Source of the DNA: Alkalihalobacillus pseudalcaliphilus
GTDB taxonomy: Bacteria; Bacillota; Bacilli; Bacillales; Bacillaceae_D
NCBI RefSeq assembly: GCF_028610675.1
Contig: NZ_JAQQWS010000001.1
Coordinates: forward strand, 372,001-436,000
Length of the DNA stretch: 64,000 nt
Direction: 5' to 3'
Below are positions 60,373-64,000 of this stretch, one piece after another. Under the pieces are notes generated by a model, which saw nothing but the letters and a program-made list of their open reading frames with translations, was not told where the DNA came from and ran no database searches. Numbering within the stretch: the stretch's first letter is position 1; each line of letters starts with the position of its first letter. The position numbers and the translations under genes were made by a program.

Positions 60373-61536
60373 TCACGAGGTGGATTCACCATGTTCATGT
60401 AATTTATATCTTCCAGGGTAAACAATATTCACCTCAACCTTTACATGGCGCAGGGAATCTTGGTTTAAAACGAGTTGCTGTTTTCCTGTGGCAATGCTCT
60501 TCCATTGATGTGGATGTTTGCGATACAAAGATTCGCCCAAATTGTAAATATCTATACCCTCTTTAAAAGCAGTTTGATACGTTTTGCGGATTTGCTCCTC
60601 TATTTTTTCCTGAGCCATTTGTGTGAGTTCCTTTTCGGTAAGGTCCGTATGCAATTCATTGATCCCCGCCTTCACTTTTACTGAAATATCGAAATACGCA
60701 TTGTTCAATTTCACAATAGGAGTCACTTCATATTTGGGTTTTTCTGCGATAAGAACAGCCGCAAGCTTCTCTTCGGTAAACAAATCAAGAGGTACTCGGA
60801 TCGTGTGAGTACTTAGCCAGGGCATTCCCGACAAATCCTTAAGATCCATTCGTCCATAATAATTGTTTAGATCATATACTTGTACGCCTGAATATCTAAG
60901 CAGCTCTTTTGGTTTATTACTTTCCTGCCATTGACCTTTGCGAAGCGATAATTCCGGTATATAACTGGTTCTAGCCTTTTCGTTTGAGTCCAGTACAAAT
61001 TGTTGCAGGCGGACCGGAGCAAGGATAGAGAACTGTCTGAAACTTTGCTCGGGATTGTGAAGAATGGATGCCTTTGGCGATAATCTAAAAAATGGAGTTG
61101 CCAGCAAGATTTCTTCAAGAGGCTCTCTTGTACTAAACAGCCAGGCCAAGTATCTTATTTCACGATAACGGTTGATCAATTCCAGCACTTCTCCGACTTT
61201 GTTTTCCTTCATCAATCTCTCGCTGAACAAGATGGCAGAGATTTGTCCCCAGTTTAAGCGCTGTTGTGATGTACTGTACAAATCATTTGCCGCCTCTGTA
61301 AACGAGGAACCTTCGCCTTTGGCCACCCAAACCGGGGGCTGCTCCGCTTTTTGCTGTCCCTCCAGCTTGGCCACTGTCGAGAAATCAAGCAATTGCACAT
61401 ATAAGGTGTATTGGCCATCGACATAGTCTATTCCAACAGCCGTAGCATAGTTCATGTTTTGCACTTCATATCTGCTCCAGCAACCGGTTAGGGTAAGGAG
61501 AAGGAAAAGTGCAACCATACTTTTATATCTCCTCAT
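60373..61536 (-). CDS. Ger(x)C family spore germination lipoprotein
   Basis: A 387-residue lipoprotein with lipobox LTGC (C19) and the GerC start TGCWSRYEVQ. The family pattern continues with YATAVGIDYVDGQYTLYVQ and, near the end, KVEVNIVYPG. GerC subunits anchor nutrient germinant receptors in the spore inner membrane. The frame is intact, but its partner A-subunit gene is truncated and no B-subunit (permease) gene is present, so the receptor is unlikely to work. The downstream end coincides with a 17-bp junction repeat. Confidence 0.87.
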   Translation of the reverse strand: MRRYKSMVALFLLLTLTGCWSRYEVQNMNYATAVGIDYVDGQYTLYVQLLDFSTVAKLEGQQKAEQPPVWVAKGEGSSFTEAANDLYSTSQQRLNWGQISAILFSERLMKENKVGEVLELINRYREIRYLAWLFSTREPLEEILLATPFFRLSPKASILHNPEQSFRQFSILAPVRLQQFVLDSNEKARTSYIPELSLRKGQWQESNKPKELLRYSGVQVYDLNNYYGRMDLKDLSGMPWLSTHTIRVPLDLFTEEKLAAVLIAEKPKYEVTPIVKLNNAYFDISVKVKAGINELHTDLTEKELTQMAQEKIEEQIRKTYQTAFKEGIDIYNLGESLYRKHPHQWKSIATGKQQLVLNQDSLRHVKVEVNIVYPGRYKLHEHGESTS

Positions 61537-61553
61537 TTTTGCTTATCCCCTTG

Positions 61554-62723
61554 TCATGTAGAATCTCGTGTCTTCAACATGTCCGGTCGAGTGTTTCGCC
61601 ATGGCCAAGGTAATCGGAACAAAGCGTTGGCCAAGTCTTTAAAAGGAGGTGATATTGGGGCCAAGTAAGGCAAGCTGCATGAACGCAAAGAGGCTAAATG
61701 GCTGAGCACAATAAATATTCCAAGAAAGAAGCCATAAATGCCAAGCATGGCAGACAGAATGAAAAGAAAAAAGCGTAAGATACTAATTGTTCCAGCCAAT
61801 GATAAGCTCGATAAAGTTGAACCAAAGATTTGTGTAATTGCTCCGATGACAACGATACCTGGGGATAAGAATCCAGCACGAATGGCTGCATCCCCCAGGA
61901 TAAGTCCTCCTACAACTGTTACCGTGGACCCGACCGCAGAAGGCAATCGGATACCAGCTTCCCGCAATATTTCTAAGAAGAGAAGTGCAATAAACATTTC
62001 AACTGCCACATCAAAAGGGATTCCCAACCGGTTAATCCCCAAAGTGGCAAGCAGATAATAGGGCAGCTGATCTTGATGATAGGAAAGAATGGCAACAAAA
62101 AATGCAGGAAGCAGTAGCGATACGGACAAACCAAGTAAACGAAGCGTTTGACCAAATGTAGTTGACAAAGCAGTAAAGTGGATATCTTCGGGTGCTTTCA
62201 CAAGCAAAAATAAATTGGCAGGCGCAATCAACGCAGCCGGTGTACCATCCACAATCAACGCTACACGGCCATTTAGCATACAGTTAACGGTAAAGTCTGG
62301 TCTTCCTGTATACCCCATCAAAGGAAATAATGCTTTTGTCGGTTCCATTAATTCTTCTAGCTGAGTGGCGCTAAACGCTCCGTCAATGTGAAGATCATCT
62401 AATTTATGCTTTATATCTTGAACAATCTTAGGATCAACAATGTCACGCATGTATAGAATCGCAACGGTTGTTTTCGTGCGAACGCCTACTTTTTTCGTTT
62501 CATAAACCATGCTGGTTGATTTGATTCGTTTCCGAATTAACGCCACATTGACTCCCAGTTCCTCCACAAATCCATCCTTTGGCCCCCGTACCGAGACCTC
62601 AATACTGGATTCTTCCGGATTTCGCGCGGGTTTTTTTGAGATATCGAGGGAGAACAAGGAACGTAGGGTCGGAGTATACAAAAGCAGTTTGCCTTCAAAA
62701 ATATCCGTTCGAAAGCATAATAA
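61554..62723 (-). pseudogene. GerA-family germination receptor A subunit, 5'-truncated
   Basis: The reading frame begins abruptly at a stop at 62724 and contains DIFEGKLLLYTP, SVRGPKDGFVEELGVN, LIRKRIKSTS, GYTGRPDFT, NGRVALIVDGTPAALIAP and the membrane part to SPPFKDL. About 110 N-terminal residues of a normal GerAA protein are missing, and no ribosome site or ATG is obvious at the 5' end. It is followed 17 nt later by the GerC gene, the A-C order of gerK-type operons. Confidence 0.82.
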
Positions 62724-63005
62724 TCATGTATGACTGAATAGGAGTAATCTTAGGCAAAAACTCACCTCAAATCCAACAATTGGAAATAGAAACATCATGA
62801 GCTATAATTCCCTCAACAACTTCGTTCTATTCATCTGATATTAAGCTAGTCCTGGCTTATATCGGCCGGACTAACTTAGAGCAAGAAAAAAATGCTAAGC
62901 CCGTCACATCAAAGACTTAGCGTATATTTTGTTCATCCAGCCTAGTTATCCATTTTGATAAAACTTTAACGTGCTCGCAGTCAAGCAACCGTTTTCCCAA
63001 CGAAA
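62724..63005. other. Region between the Ger and amidase remnants
   Basis: Nothing coding is recognised. A weak hairpin (GCTAAG/CTTAGC, about 62893-62920) may end the leftward amidase transcript. Confidence 0.4.
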
Positions 63006-63704
63006 CTACACATTTTCAATAATAATCCTTTGTGCTGTTCTCAGGTTGCGTTTTACAGATCTCAACACATTTTCTTCTTCTGCGTAAGCACCTACTTGCA
63101 CACCGTCAACAATTACACGTTTAATAGCCATATTGCTTTTCAGATTAGTCGATTTTCTCTTCAAATTAAACGCGCGTGCTAACCCATTAACATGCCCTTG
63201 GGCAACCGCTTGCCGCCAATTCGGGTCTCTTAATTTTTGGGCATCGCTTGCATGATCAATAAATCCGTTCTCCGTTAATAAAGCGGGCATTCTGGTTTCT
63301 CGCAGTACATGGAAATCGGCCTTTTTTTTACCACGGTTATGCAAGTTATTTACTTTGACAATTTCTTCATGCATAATGTCCCGAATTAACGCTGTTCTCG
63401 ATGAATCAGACAAACTGTTATGAATATAATCTTCATACCCATGAGCTGAACCGTTAAATGCATTAACGTGGATGGATAGAAAATAATCTGCACCCCAAGC
63501 ATTCGTATCATCTGTACGTTCTTTCAAGCTGCGCGTAATATCTGCTGTTCTACTCATTTTAATTTGCAGGCCTTCATAATGGTTTTCCAAGAGATTTCGG
63601 ATGCTATGGGAAATATTTAAGGTAATTTATTTTTCCTGCATCCCATTGCCAATAGCTCCTGGGTCCACTCCCCCGTGACCAGGATCTAAATATAATTTAA
63701 ACAT
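63006..63704 (-). pseudogene. N-acetylmuramoyl-L-alanine amidase with in-frame stop
   Basis: An Amidase_3-type cell-wall hydrolase. Codons 1-25 (MFKLYLDPGHGGVDPGAI to MQEK) are followed by an in-frame TAA (63627-63629), then the same frame continues ITLNISHSIRNLLENHYEG, SIHVNAFNGSAHG and LLTENGFIDH to the end. Zinc histidines (in GHGG and SIHVNAF) and the catalytic glutamate (TENGF) are present. Without the stop the protein would be ~232 residues, the usual length. GAGGTGG lies 8 nt before the ATG. It is read as a recent nonsense mutation. Confidence 0.85.
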
Positions 63705-64000
63705 TTTACACCACCTCGTACAAATACAATATGATCGAAGAGTAACGGAGGTATAGGAATTCGTCTGAGGTACATATAAAAATAGGTGATGATAGGCATT
63801 ACATTTCATTGAATCAGATGATTTATTTTAAAGCTAAGAAATTTTCCAAATGCGAGACCATATGTATGAGCAGCAGGAATTAATGTTCCATATTTTTCGT
63901 GGGTCAGGCAAACTCTTGTTCATCTAGACAGTAGGCTGATTGATTATTGATGCTTCTTTCTTAACAAAACACCTAAGTGATTCTCTGTGCATATACTGTA
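63705..64000. other. End of window
   Basis: About 300 nt with no gene I can support. Confidence 0.5.

Noticed and set aside
1..64000. tRNA, rRNA, tmRNA, RNase P RNA
   Set aside because: No cloverleaf with CCA-type ends or conserved rRNA/ncRNA core sequences was recognised on either strand.

Overview
The window is low-GC Firmicute DNA, most likely from a Bacillaceae chromosome (a Bacillus relative, possibly alkaliphilic). Evidence: Bacillus-type operon order asnS-dnaD-nth-ypoC-dynA with convergent recU-ponA and yppC; ilvA, rnz, brxA and ypgR nearby; endospore genes (racA, a Spo0E-family gene, YhcN/YlaJ lipoprotein, kapB, ger remnants); strong AGGAGG ribosome sites; frequent TTG/GTG starts. 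The alkaliphile guess rests only on acidic exported domains and is inference.

Layout. 1-12.6 kb: end of asnS, DNA replication/repair and cell-wall genes (dnaD, nth, ypoC, dynA, recU, ponA), then yppC, racA and yppE. 12.6-22.7 kb: ilvA, rnz, thiol-redox genes (thioredoxin-like, brxA), a phosphoesterase, ypgR, and a leftward telA-type group. 23.2-31.7 kb: gltB-gltD (glutamate synthase), ypjP, two small membrane-protein genes and kapB. 31.9-42 kb: dapA behind a lysine riboswitch, a short Spo0E-type gene, lipoproteins, a cold-shock gene, an AbgT transporter, a PRC-barrel protein, an MhqD-like hydrolase and a MecA-type class B PBP.

42.5-55.7 kb: the largest accessory-looking unit. In order: a secreted/membrane protein, ABC ATPase, ABC permease, coiled-coil membrane protein, MoxR AAA+ ATPase, DUF58 protein and two large membrane VWA proteins. 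Genes are mostly translationally coupled and probably form one envelope-associated machine. The run is interrupted by a 100-N assembly gap followed by a direct repeat with IS-like inverted ends and two dispersed repeats.

56-64 kb: a hypothetical gene and a PLP aminotransferase, then decaying genes: a LacI-family fragment, a phosphotransferase fragment with a nonsense codon and frameshifts, a truncated GerA-A gene with a GerC gene but no permease gene, and an amidase with an in-frame stop. A 17-bp repeat sits at several remnant junctions.

Many intergenic regions carry mosaic dispersed repeats (called A, B, C and D here) sharing the end tag CTTTCATACAAAA. A and C have different outer stems but the same predicted fold, which suggests a structured element rather than random repeats.
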